From Acetobacteraceae bacterium (GTDB lineage: Bacteria; Pseudomonadota; Alphaproteobacteria; Acetobacterales; Acetobacteraceae), in NCBI GenBank assembly GCA_003506895.1, contig DNXO01000087.1, forward strand, positions 1 to 31,622: DNA of 31,622 nucleotides, given 5' to 3'. Shown here piece by piece: positions 15,803-22,817 of this stretch. The notes under the pieces are model-generated. The model saw only the letters and a program-made list of their open reading frames with translations. It had not been told where the DNA came from and ran no database searches. The position numbers were made by a program, and so were the translations under genes. The stretch's first letter is position 1, and each line of letters opens with the position of its first letter.

Positions 15803-18234
15803 CAGTCGCCCAGCTAAAGCGCCAACCCTCGGACACACTCCTAACCAATGGCCTGGCCATTGGGTTGAAGAACGCTACGCGGGAGAGATACGCCGAACTT
15901 GTTGATTCAATTTGTTTAAGTAGCACGATCGGCCAACACATATTGACCAAGCTAGATCGTCTGCGCGAGGAATCCCCCGGCGAAATTAAACCGTGGTTTA
16001 CGTTGTGGCATGAACATTGCGATCACTATTTCAACTTGCCTGCGGCTGAAGAAATTCTTTCCGGTATCGTGCCGTCCACAGCGGGATTCCGCCTCTTCCT
16101 TGCTCATTCCTATTGCAAAATAGTTCTCTCAGAGCTTCTTCACCTCGCTTCGCCAAACAAGAAATTGGGCACTGATCGCAGGAGCCTCTATGATTGGGTA
16201 GAATGTCTCGGCGACCAGGAGTTAAAAAATCTGCGTGCAGAACTTCACCGTAAGGCCGAATGCGTCGCGTGTCTTTCTCGGTTTGGTGTAATTGAATGCT
16301 CTGATCTTCTTGCCACAATCTATCAAGAGCTTCTCCCTCCTCCGTTGCGGCACTTGCTCGGCGAGTATTATACCCCTTCGTGGTTGGTAGAGTATTGCAT
16401 TAGCCATGCCGAGCGCCACCAGCAGAAAGGTAAGGACGGCCTCACAATCCTTGATCCCGCTGCAGGGTCAGGTGGCTTCCTCGCTCACTACATAGCTCAC
16501 CTAACCGCACGACCGACGAAGGCCGCTGTCAAAATCGTGGGCTTCGACGTGAACCCTCTGGCCGTTGATTTTTGCTATGCCAACACATCGCTTGCGGTAT
16601 CAAAGATCGGCAGTGATGCAGCAGCGACGGCCTTTGCTCTTTCTGTGCATCTCGCTGACGCAGTGGTGGACCCGACGATCGAGGCCGATGGACCGCTGTT
16701 TGGGGTATCCCCATGTGCCAGAAAGAAAATTCTTGGGGTGGTGTTTTCAGACGGTCAGTCTTTTGATGTTGAATTAGTTCAGGCCATGAAGCCTTTCGCC
16801 GCGGCCAGAAGAGGACGCGAAGAATTTAGGGAAACGCTGAAACAATATGCTGCCGATGCGTTCGTGGCGACACACGCGGCGGGTGCAAATATTGTGGTCG
16901 GAAACCCGCCCTGGATCACATGGGATGGGTTAGCTCCAAGGTATCGAGATACGGTAGCCCCGCAGTGGTCATCTTCGACGCTGGTCACAAATTCGGGTTG
17001 GAAAGCGAAGGTTGCAGCAGGGAAAACGGATTTTTCTTCCTTGTTTGTGTATCGGGCTGCACAGCGGCATGCCGCCCTGAATGCCGCAATGGTCTTCGTT
17101 TTGCCACTCTCTCTTTTCCAAAGCCGATTGGCAGGGGCAGGTTTCCGAACGTTCACAACGGCGGAGGGTCGCACTTTCCCGACTGTGGAGATTGATGATT
17201 TTTCGGACGTGAAGGTTTTCCCCGATGCGGTGAACCGCACATCGGTCGGCACCTTTCTTGTCGGCCGCAGTGCGCAATACCCGATCCCATACAGGACTTG
17301 GCAAGCTGGGGCGGCCGGTTCCGGTCGGCTTGAATGTGTCACTGCTCTTGGTGGGCCGCTTGATCCAGCGGAGAGCAACTCCCCGATCGTTGGGTTTGAT
17401 CAAGGGTTCTCCGGTTTGCAAACCGTGGTCGGCAAGAGTGATTACCGAGCGCGCGGCGGCGTCAACACTGGTGGGGCTAACACCATTCTTTGGCTCGAAG
17501 TGCTGGGACGGACAGATACGGTTTCCAAAGTCCGGAACGTGGGCAAATCACGCAGGGGTGCCAGCCCGGTTGTTGTTGCCGAGGTTGAAAACGATGCCGT
17601 TTACCCGCTTCTCTGCGGAACCGATATGCGGCGATGGACGGCAATCCCAGTTAAGAGCCTCTTGCTGTTGTATTCCGCTGATCAGCCGAAGAAGGCGCTT
17701 CCGGTAAATGTGGTCAAGGAGAGGTTTCCGAAAGCTTTTGAATTTGTCTCGCAATTCAAGGACGCGCTAGAGGGTCGCAAGGAATACCATCGGTGGGGAT
17801 GCTCTGGCCCATTCTATGAGGTTTATCGGATAGGGCCTTATACCTTCAGTCCGATCAAGGTGGTGTGGCAGCACACCGGCTATCGCAAGGCCCTTAACGT
17901 CTCGGTGCTGGACGACCGTGAGCGCCAGACGATAATTCCAGACCAGAAGGCAATCATCATACCGTTTGATGACCTGGAAGAGGCGCATTACGCGTGCGCG
18001 TTCCTGTCTTCCTCGGTCACAGCCAGATTGCTCGACCGATATCTTGGCACAGACGCCTCAACCCACATCCTCGATTATGTCTCGCTGCTTCGGTTTTCTC
18101 CACGCAATGTCGATCATATGAGACTAGCGGGGCTCTCTATGTCAGCACATGGCGCAGTAGCTAACAACGAGCCCGTGGTGGAGATTGAACGGGAGATCGA
18201 CGCAATCATGACAACCCTGCTTCGCAAGGATTAG
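15799..18234 (+). CDS. Type II N6-adenine DNA methyltransferase
   Basis: An 811-residue SAM-dependent DNA methyltransferase. Motif X-like GEYYTPSWLVEYCI (188-201) precedes motif I DPAAGSGGF (219-227) and the catalytic motif IV NPPW (369-372), an order typical of gamma-class N6-adenine enzymes. About 190 residues precede the catalytic core. The 400 residues after motif IV should include the target recognition region, making it much larger than a plain TaqI-type enzyme. It is the third gene of the RHH/Cys-rich/MTase operon, overlapping the previous stop by four bases, with AGAGG 11 bases upstream. It converges with the endonuclease gene, leaving only 32 bases between stops. Codon use is less GC-biased than in the flanks, which suggests transfer. 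Recognition sequence unknown. Confidence 0.9.
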   Translation: MTVAQLKRQPSDTLLTNGLAIGLKNATRERYAELVDSICLSSTIGQHILTKLDRLREESPGEIKPWFTLWHEHCDHYFNLPAAEEILSGIVPSTAGFRLFLAHSYCKIVLSELLHLASPNKKLGTDRRSLYDWVECLGDQELKNLRAELHRKAECVACLSRFGVIECSDLLATIYQELLPPPLRHLLGEYYTPSWLVEYCISHAERHQQKGKDGLTILDPAAGSGGFLAHYIAHLTARPTKAAVKIVGFDVNPLAVDFCYANTSLAVSKIGSDAAATAFALSVHLADAVVDPTIEADGPLFGVSPCARKKILGVVFSDGQSFDVELVQAMKPFAAARRGREEFRETLKQYAADAFVATHAAGANIVVGNPPWITWDGLAPRYRDTVAPQWSSSTLVTNSGWKAKVAAGKTDFSSLFVYRAAQRHAALNAAMVFVLPLSLFQSRLAGAGFRTFTTAEGRTFPTVEIDDFSDVKVFPDAVNRTSVGTFLVGRSAQYPIPYRTWQAGAAGSGRLECVTALGGPLDPAESNSPIVGFDQGFSGLQTVVGKSDYRARGGVNTGGANTILWLEVLGRTDTVSKVRNVGKSRRGASPVVVAEVENDAVYPLLCGTDMRRWTAIPVKSLLLLYSADQPKKALPVNVVKERFPKAFEFVSQFKDALEGRKEYHRWGCSGPFYEVYRIGPYTFSPIKVVWQHTGYRKALNVSVLDDRERQTIIPDQKAIIIPFDDLEEAHYACAFLSSSVTARLLDRYLGTDASTHILDYVSLLRFSPRNVDHMRLAGLSMSAHGAVANNEPVVEIEREIDAIMTTLLRKD

Positions 18235-18255
18235 CCTCAGATCGTCTGCTTTGAA

Positions 18256-18298
18256 GGGGGAAAGCCTCAGAGGTCCAAATCTCGCAAGGCTTTCTCCC
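18256..18298. terminator. Inverted repeat between convergent methyltransferase and endonuclease genes
   Basis: GGGGGAAAGCCT (18256-18267) and AGGCTTTCTCCC (18287-18298) pair at 11 of 12 positions around a 19-base loop. The right arm is inside the last codons of the endonuclease gene. It could stop transcription from both sides, though no T-run follows on either strand. Confidence 0.4.
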
Positions 18299-19091
18299 AC
18301 TCGGTTAAAACCTCGCGGCCAAAAAAGATTTGGTCAACGTGGCCAGTGTGAAGCATGTCTATCATTCTGCACAGATAAGACCGACCACATTTCCACCAGG
18401 TGAACCGATCGTCGATAAACAGAAAATGCGCGATTTCGACACCTAATTCCCTACGCGCTGATTCGATTTCGTAGCCATCTAACAATGTCTCGTAGACGCC
18501 ATCTGCTACACGGCTACCAAATGTCTTGGTGCCGTAATATTCTTTGATCTCCCAAACGGCCCGCGGATTTTTTGTGTCCGGTATAGCTCCATCGAAGCGA
18601 CGGGAAAAAACACCTTCAAGAATATTATCCCGAGTCAGAACGGACAGCCGTCTCGCATCATCTATAAAGCCGGTTGGCCCCAGCACACTTTCGGCGATCA
18701 TCCCAACCAGACCGGCGAGATAAGCCGGGTGTTTCTTTTCGCCCTTCTGCTTGTTCATTGCCGACGATTTGGTCCGTCCTGTCCTTGATCGAACGGCCTC
18801 AAATGCCGCTGCCGCTTGGTCACGGTCCATGAACAGCGAAGCGACTTCTTGATTGAGAACATCGGCACGCCAATTGAGATATTCAATTACTTCATCAATG
18901 AGTTCGTCATTCGCCTTACGCCGGGAGTGCGCGAAGAGATCGGACTTCACTAAGACCTTGCGAGCTTGATCTGCAGTGTATCGACGAACTTGACCGGTAC
19001 CGCGCTGGCTATATCCGATTTGTTCGGACAAGAATTTTGCATTTCCCCAAAAACGCAGGGAGCGGCCAAGGAAGCGTGGATCCGGTTTCAT
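18267..19091 (-). CDS. Type II restriction endonuclease, PD-(D/E)XK type
   Basis: A 274-residue protein without an obvious well-known relative. The nuclease core is suggested by E134 (GMIAESVLG), D167 (RRFDGAIPD) and E181-I-K183 (AVWEIKEYY), matching D-Xn-ExK with 14 residues between D and E, followed by a long helix region. The N-terminal 110 residues are charged and helical. The context makes the call strong: it overlaps the start of a C-protein gene by four bases upstream and converges on a DNA methyltransferase gene. It should cut the same site the methyltransferase protects. GC bias is low compared with the flanks. The catalytic residues are assigned by eye. Confidence 0.78.
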   Translation of the reverse strand: MKPDPRFLGRSLRFWGNAKFLSEQIGYSQRGTGQVRRYTADQARKVLVKSDLFAHSRRKANDELIDEVIEYLNWRADVLNQEVASLFMDRDQAAAAFEAVRSRTGRTKSSAMNKQKGEKKHPAYLAGLVGMIAESVLGPTGFIDDARRLSVLTRDNILEGVFSRRFDGAIPDTKNPRAVWEIKEYYGTKTFGSRVADGVYETLLDGYEIESARRELGVEIAHFLFIDDRFTWWKCGRSYLCRMIDMLHTGHVDQIFFGREVLTEWEKALRDLDL

Positions 19092-19309
19092 TCCGGGAAC
19101 CCCGCTAAGAGGGACGAAGGATGCTCGCCTAGGGCGCGAGCGATTTTTAGGAGATTATCGAGGCCGAGGTTTCGCTCGCCGCGCTCGACGCCGCCAATGT
19201 AAGTCGCATGCAAACCGGTGCTCGCAGCCAGTTCCTCTTGCGTCCATCCTTTTGCAAGTCGCAACTGTCTGACCTTCTTTCCGAATCGGCTTCTATCTGG
19301 CGACGCCAT
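19088..19309 (-). CDS. Restriction-modification controller (C) protein, XRE family
   Basis: A 73-residue helix-turn-helix protein of standard C-protein length. The HTH spans roughly residues 22-45 (TQEELAASTGLHATYIGGVE), followed by the typical RNLGLDNLLKIARALGEHPS. C proteins bind C-boxes, first repressing or activating their own gene and then boosting the endonuclease, so that methylation is in place before cutting begins after entry into a new host. Its stop overlaps the endonuclease ATG (19088-19091). A perfect C-box lies 23-33 bases upstream of the ATG. No Shine-Dalgarno is visible before the ATG, as in leaderless C transcripts. Confidence 0.9.
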   Translation of the reverse strand: MASPDRSRFGKKVRQLRLAKGWTQEELAASTGLHATYIGGVERGERNLGLDNLLKIARALGEHPSSLLAGFPE

Positions 19310-19331
19310 GCCGTTCTAATTCCGGATAGAC

Positions 19332-19357
19332 AGACTATGAGTCCAGAGACGATGAGT
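19332..19357 (-). promoter_or_regulatory. C-box operator pair of the restriction operon
   Basis: GACTATGAGTC (19332-19342) is a perfect GACT-N3-AGTC palindrome; on the minus strand it reads GACTCATAGTC. A weaker half-conserved box GACGATGAGTA (19347-19357) lies with its centre 15 bases away. The position upstream of the controller gene and the spacing fit the two-site operators known for C proteins. Confidence 0.75.
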
Positions 19358-19390
19358 ATTGTTTCGTGGTTCTGTGGCGGGTCGGAGTCG

Positions 19391-19422
19391 AAAAAGGCCC
19401 GCGGCGTCACCGCGGCAGGCCC
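19391..19422 (-). terminator. Terminator-like hairpin upstream of the C gene
   Basis: On the minus strand CCGCGG, a five-base loop and CCGCGG, with outer GGCC arms, are followed by GCCTTTTT (T-run at 19391-19395). It would stop minus-strand transcripts before they enter the C-box promoter, insulating the restriction genes. Confidence 0.5.
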
Positions 19423-19618
19423 CAATTCTCGACCGTCATCGCGTTCCCGGGGGCTGTGCTGTGCAGAGACTCTAGCCGATCTTATTCATTACGATAGACA
19501 ACGCCCACTTACCATAAAGGGATTAGGCGTGCGACGAACATATCCCTTAGAGCGCGCGAGAGACACGAAGTCTCTCGGCCAAGCGTGACGACAGAAGCAG
19601 TGGCACGCGCGGTCTGTC
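19423..19618. other. Gap right of the restriction-modification genes
   Basis: No gene is seen. The stretch contains a perfect hairpin CGAGAGAC-ACGAA-GTCTCTCG (19557-19577) without a T-run. It probably marks the right junction of the acquired segment. Confidence 0.4.
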
Positions 19619-19852
19619 TTATGGCGTTGGCCCGGATGGGCGTTGATAGAACCCAGCAACCAAGGCCGCCGCCGTCGCGACGAAGCTTTCCGCCGCGCGG
19701 ACGGTTCCCGTGGCATCGTCATGGGGGACCGGAGACGCCTCATAATCGGCAACCTGTCGCACGGTCTGTGCGCGCTGAATTGCCCTGCCCGGTTCGGCTG
19801 GGAAAAGACCGGGCTTAGCGAGGTGCATTGAGAAGGCTGCGATCAGGCCGTT
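19619..19852 (-). pseudogene. Truncated HEPN-domain protein
   Basis: The frame reads NGLIAAFSMHLAKPGLFPAE, then AIQRAQTVRQVADYEASPVP and AESFVATAAALVAGF to a stop at 19619. The pattern (KxGLFPxELGRAL, RxxADY, then a C-terminal helix) is that of HEPN/UPF0332 proteins, which often pair with a nucleotidyltransferase as toxin-antitoxin modules. Only the C-terminal half is present: the upstream side runs straight into the dispersed palindromic repeat at about 19852, so the N-terminal half is lost. No nucleotidyltransferase partner is nearby. Confidence 0.6.
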
Positions 19853-19946
19853 TCCGGAAAAGGCGTGGATGGCGGGCCTGCGCCCGCCATGACGGTTTCC
19901 GCCGACCGTGCGTCCATTGGAGCGGTTATTTCGCCGCGTATCTTAA
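19852..19946. repeat. Dispersed REP-like repeat, copy 2
   Basis: Contains the perfect palindrome ATGGCGGGC-CTGC-GCCCGCCAT (19869-19890), then GACCGTGCGTCCATTGGAGC and the end block TTATTTCGCCGCGTATCTTAA. The whole block matches copies at the right end of the window (31.38-31.6 kb). On the minus strand the end block encodes LRYAAK-stop. It breaks the HEPN gene on one side and closes a short coding fragment on the other. Confidence 0.75.
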
Positions 19947-20137
19947 TGTGGCGCGTGCGGCTTCATGGAGCAGCAGCGCCGAGCGCTCATCCCGCTGCCC
20001 GGCTACCGCATCCAGGCCCGGGGGGATGGCACAATCCCCTGAATTTTCACGGGCTGTCGCGAACAGCGGGCGTTGCTCGCCGGACAACAGCGGCTCCGGA
20101 TCCAGCCGGGTTAACCAGCGCCTCCGCCGTCATCGGT
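19926..20137 (-). pseudogene. Gene fragment resembling part of the RMD1-family gene
   Basis: Starting right after the flavin reductase stop (ATG at 20131-20133), the frame reads MTAEALV. After one extra base it continues RLDPEPLLSGEQRPL, then ATARENSGDCAIPPG, DERSALLLHEAARA and LRYAAK-stop. The first part closely matches MTAEALVARLDLVPLLSGEQ of the RMD1-family gene about 1.8 kb to the right, on the same strand. By eye about 70 of 80 bases agree over roughly 20052-20135 versus 21935-22020. The rest does not match that gene. It is probably a partial duplication that has since decayed. Confidence 0.55.
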
Positions 20138-20701
20138 TCACGGCATCTTCGACGGCAGCTTGATCGTCTCGCCATCCACCACGAACGTGCCGTAGCCCTT
20201 GTGATGGATCGTCTTCGGATGGGGCTGCTTCGGGTTCGTCCAGGCTTTCACCACCTCCACCACGAACAGATTGTATTTGTTGACCAGCCGGGTATCGACG
20301 ACCCTGCATTCCAGGTTGGCGAAGCACTCAGCCATCAATGGCGGTGCCACAAGCCCGGCCGGCACCGGCGTCAGCCCGATGGTCGCGAACTTGTCCACAT
20401 CGCGGCCGGAGCAATTGCCCACCGCCACGACTTTAGCCGCGAGGTGCACGGCCGGCACGGCGATCACGCATTCACGGGTGGTCCTCAACGCCATGAAACT
20501 GTGATCGCCGTTGCTGACCACACAGGCAACCAACGGCGGTTCGAATTCCACCATCATATGCCACGACAGCGTCATGACATTCGCTCGGCCTTTCCCCCGG
20601 GTCGTCAGCAGAACGACGGGTCCGGGTTCGAGCAACTGATAGACCCGGGATAAGGGTAGCTGTTCCACGACCGATCCGACCTTGATGAGGCGCCAATGCA
20701 T
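20138..20701 (-). CDS. Flavin reductase family protein (flavoredoxin-like)
   Basis: A 187-residue FMN-binding split-barrel protein. Typical stretches are LLEPGPVVLLTTRGKGRANV at the N-terminus, MTLSWHMMVEFEPP, and ECVIAVPAVHLA. Such proteins bind FMN and act as flavin reductases or small electron carriers. The start is set at ATG 20701 (MHWRLIKVGSV); an in-frame TTG at 20797 would add a segment that does not look like the family and would overlap the divergent nitroreductase start. The two genes are divergent with about 107 bases between chosen starts and may share regulation as a redox pair. Confidence 0.82.
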   Translation of the reverse strand: MHWRLIKVGSVVEQLPLSRVYQLLEPGPVVLLTTRGKGRANVMTLSWHMMVEFEPPLVACVVSNGDHSFMALRTTRECVIAVPAVHLAAKVVAVGNCSGRDVDKFATIGLTPVPAGLVAPPLMAECFANLECRVVDTRLVNKYNLFVVEVVKAWTNPKQPHPKTIHHKGYGTFVVDGETIKLPSKMP

Positions 20702-20795
20702 CAGCGCGTCATCAAGGTGACGGCAACGTGTATGCCTGTCGTTGTTCTGGATCAAAGCGACGGGGGCGCTGGCAAGCAACCTTGCAGTATCAGGC

Positions 20796-20802
20796 AAGGA
20801 GA
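20796..20802 (+). promoter_or_regulatory. Ribosome binding site deciding the nitroreductase GTG start
   Basis: AAGGAGA ends six bases before a GTG at 20809, which gives the family's usual N-terminus. This selects 20809 over the upstream ATG at 20728. Confidence 0.65.
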
Positions 20803-20808
20803 AGTGCC

Positions 20809-21366
20809 GTGGAACTGAGTGAAGCGATCCGTGGGCGGCGCGCCACGCGTCAATTTGCCCAAACGCCCGTGGCGAAGCCGGCCCTGCTGGAACTGATCGA
20901 CGCGGCTATACAGGCACCCAGCGCGATAAACGCCCAACCGTGGGAGTTTACCGTCATCCAGAACCGAACCCATCTTGACCGCATCGCCGCGTCTTCCAAG
21001 GCGTATATGCTGACGGCTATGGAGCACAGCGCCGCGCCACAACATCTCCGTGACCTGCTGAAAAACCCCGACTTCGACATTTTTTACCATGCGCCGGCGT
21101 TGATCGTGATTTCAGCAAAAAGCGGAGACTGGGCCGTGGAGGATGCCGCCTTGGCGGCGCAGAATTTGATGTTGGCGGCCTATGCGAAGGGTCTGGGAAC
21201 CTGTTGGATCGGCTTCGCGCAACGCTGGTTGGAGACCGATGAAGGGAAGCGGTCTATCGAGCTGCCGCCGGGCATACAGCCTGTGGCCCCGATCATCGTC
21301 GGGTATCCCGCCGGGCCAATGCCGCCGGTCCCTCGCAATCAACCCCGTGTCCGGTGGTTTGATTGA
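20809..21366 (+). CDS. Nitroreductase family protein
   Basis: A 185-residue FMN-dependent nitroreductase-fold protein. The N-terminal phosphate-binding pattern is RGRRATRQF, followed by APSAINAQPWEF and, near the C-terminus, LMLAAYAKGLGTCWIG and VAPIIVGYPAG. The family reduces nitroaromatics, quinones or related acceptors with NAD(P)H through a dimeric FMN site. The GTG start at 20809 has a strong Shine-Dalgarno. The gene is divergent from a flavin reductase gene and its 3' end faces the RMD1-family gene. The physiological substrate is unknown. Confidence 0.87.
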   Translation: MELSEAIRGRRATRQFAQTPVAKPALLELIDAAIQAPSAINAQPWEFTVIQNRTHLDRIAASSKAYMLTAMEHSAAPQHLRDLLKNPDFDIFYHAPALIVISAKSGDWAVEDAALAAQNLMLAAYAKGLGTCWIGFAQRWLETDEGKRSIELPPGIQPVAPIIVGYPAGPMPPVPRNQPRVRWFD

Positions 21367-21390
21367 AAGGGCGGCGATTGGCGGTCGTGA

Positions 21391-22503
21391 CTACCGCACC
21401 AGCGCCAGCACGAGCTCCACCGCGATCAGCAGCACGATAATGACCTCCAGCAGCCCGGACCGAGCGCTGGAGGCCTCATCATACAGCGCCGTGTAGGTGT
21501 CCCGGATGATCGACAGTTTTCTATCCACCGCCGCGCTGACCGTCGGAACCCGGAACAACTCCAGCGCCGCCGTGTAGATCCGTGCGAGGTACACATCCTC
21601 GGTCACCTGCAACGCATTATCGACCTTCTCGGTCAGTTCCGTGACCTCGGCCACCATGGTGTAAAGCCGCCGAGCGAGGTCGGCGAACCGCCGGGCGCCC
21701 GGCAGCGCCATGCGCCTGCGCGCAGCCTCCACCAGATCGTACATGCGCGGCAGTTCCGCATCCAGCAACTCGTCGTAATACCGCATCTCCAGCAACTGGG
21801 CGTTCGCCACTTCCAGCACATCGATCGTGTCGGTATCGCCCCTGGGTTCATAGATGAACGCCCGATCCCAGGTCAGCACCACCAGATCGTCAGTGTAGTA
21901 GGAGTATCGGTGGCGCAGCAGGTCGCGGCGCGCGCCCTCGGACAGCGGGCGTTGCTCGCCGGACAGCAGCGGCACGAGATCGAGCCGAGCAACCAGCGCC
22001 TCCGCCGTCATTGGTTCGTTGAAACTGGTGACGACGCCAACCAGGTAATCCTCTTCCAGGGTTGATGGCATGGGGCGTTCCAGCGCCTCGCCCACCCCCT
22101 GCTTCACCCGATCCAGCAGTTCGGTCCACAGCGCCGTCGCCGGCTCCTGCCCCACCGCGCGGTCGATGGCGTTGAACCGCTGGGAGAACGCGGTCCATGC
22201 CAGATCGGTGACCGGCACCCGCAGCGCGATGCTGACCACGCCGAAATCATACAGCCGAGCGGTTACCGTGGCCTGCACCGAACCCTCGGTCAGCGGCAAT
22301 GAAATCACGCCCAGTCCGATTGCCAACGGCGGTACGCCGAACGCCACCGCCTTGGGCGGGGTCGTCGTCAGCCGGCCGCGAGAACTTCCCGTCCTGACCG
22401 TTCGCGCCCAGGTATCCTCGGCTTTACCAAGGTCGATCGCATAGGCGACATCGAACAACCGGTAAGCCAGAATATATCCCGACGCGACGTCCAGGACGGC
22501 CAT
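21391..22503 (-). CDS. RMD1/DUF155 family membrane-anchored protein
   Basis: A 370-residue protein of the RMD1 (DUF155) family, known in yeast from sporulation and mitochondrial proteins and widespread in bacteria without a defined role. Characteristic parts are SYYTDDLVVLTWDRAFIYEP and the following helical region LEVANAQLLEMRYYDELLD. The C-terminus carries one transmembrane segment (about 346-368, LLEVIIVLLIAVELVLALV), so it is likely tail-anchored in the inner membrane. It ends 24 bases from the convergent nitroreductase. The small muconolactone-isomerase-like gene lies directly upstream with one base between, so these may be cotranscribed. Part of its sequence recurs as a decayed fragment near 20.1 kb. 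Confidence 0.82.
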   Translation of the reverse strand: MAVLDVASGYILAYRLFDVAYAIDLGKAEDTWARTVRTGSSRGRLTTTPPKAVAFGVPPLAIGLGVISLPLTEGSVQATVTARLYDFGVVSIALRVPVTDLAWTAFSQRFNAIDRAVGQEPATALWTELLDRVKQGVGEALERPMPSTLEEDYLVGVVTSFNEPMTAEALVARLDLVPLLSGEQRPLSEGARRDLLRHRYSYYTDDLVVLTWDRAFIYEPRGDTDTIDVLEVANAQLLEMRYYDELLDAELPRMYDLVEAARRRMALPGARRFADLARRLYTMVAEVTELTEKVDNALQVTEDVYLARIYTAALELFRVPTVSAAVDRKLSIIRDTYTALYDEASSARSGLLEVIIVLLIAVELVLALVR

Positions 22504-22504
22504 G

Positions 22505-22792
22505 CTAACCGTTCTGTCGGTTCAGGAAGCTCACCGCGTGCGCCGGATCGATCAGCGCATGCACCTGGAACGTCGCCGGGATGATGTCCGCCCAGGCGTT
22601 CAGGTGGGCATGCAGACGCTCGTTGGACGGCACATCGAACAGCACCACCGCCCCGCGCCCAACCTTGGCGTGAACCGAGCGGACCTCGCCCGCATCGATC
22701 AGCGGCTGAATCCAGGTCCAGTAGCTTTGGCGCGCGGCGGTGACGCTGGATGGACGCTCGGGCCGCGGTTCGCTGATGACCATAAAAAGCAT
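22505..22792 (-). CDS. Muconolactone delta-isomerase-like small protein (DUF3303-like)
   Basis: A 95-residue ferredoxin-like alpha/beta protein. The N-terminus MLFMVISEPRP and the middle AGEVRSVHAKVGRGAVVLFD match the muconolactone-isomerase/DUF3303 type of dimeric alpha-beta barrel, which isomerises lactones in aromatic degradation or acts on other small cyclic acids. It lies 25 bases downstream of an MFS gene on the same strand and one base upstream of the RMD1-family gene. The association with a transporter suggests a catabolic role. No catalytic residue can be assigned with certainty. Confidence 0.65.
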   Translation of the reverse strand: MLFMVISEPRPERPSSVTAARQSYWTWIQPLIDAGEVRSVHAKVGRGAVVLFDVPSNERLHAHLNAWADIIPATFQVHALIDPAHAVSFLNRQNG

Positions 22793-22817
22793 CGTTGTTT
22801 CCTCCGTTTATCGGATA

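Noticed and set aside
15684..15905. Plus-strand 73-codon open frame across the methyltransferase start
   Set aside because: It runs out of frame into the methyltransferase, and the Cys-rich frame with ATGA overlaps explains the same region better.
19489..19752. Minus-strand 87-codon Arg-rich open frame
   Set aside because: Overlaps the HEPN remnant in another frame and has no recognisable features.
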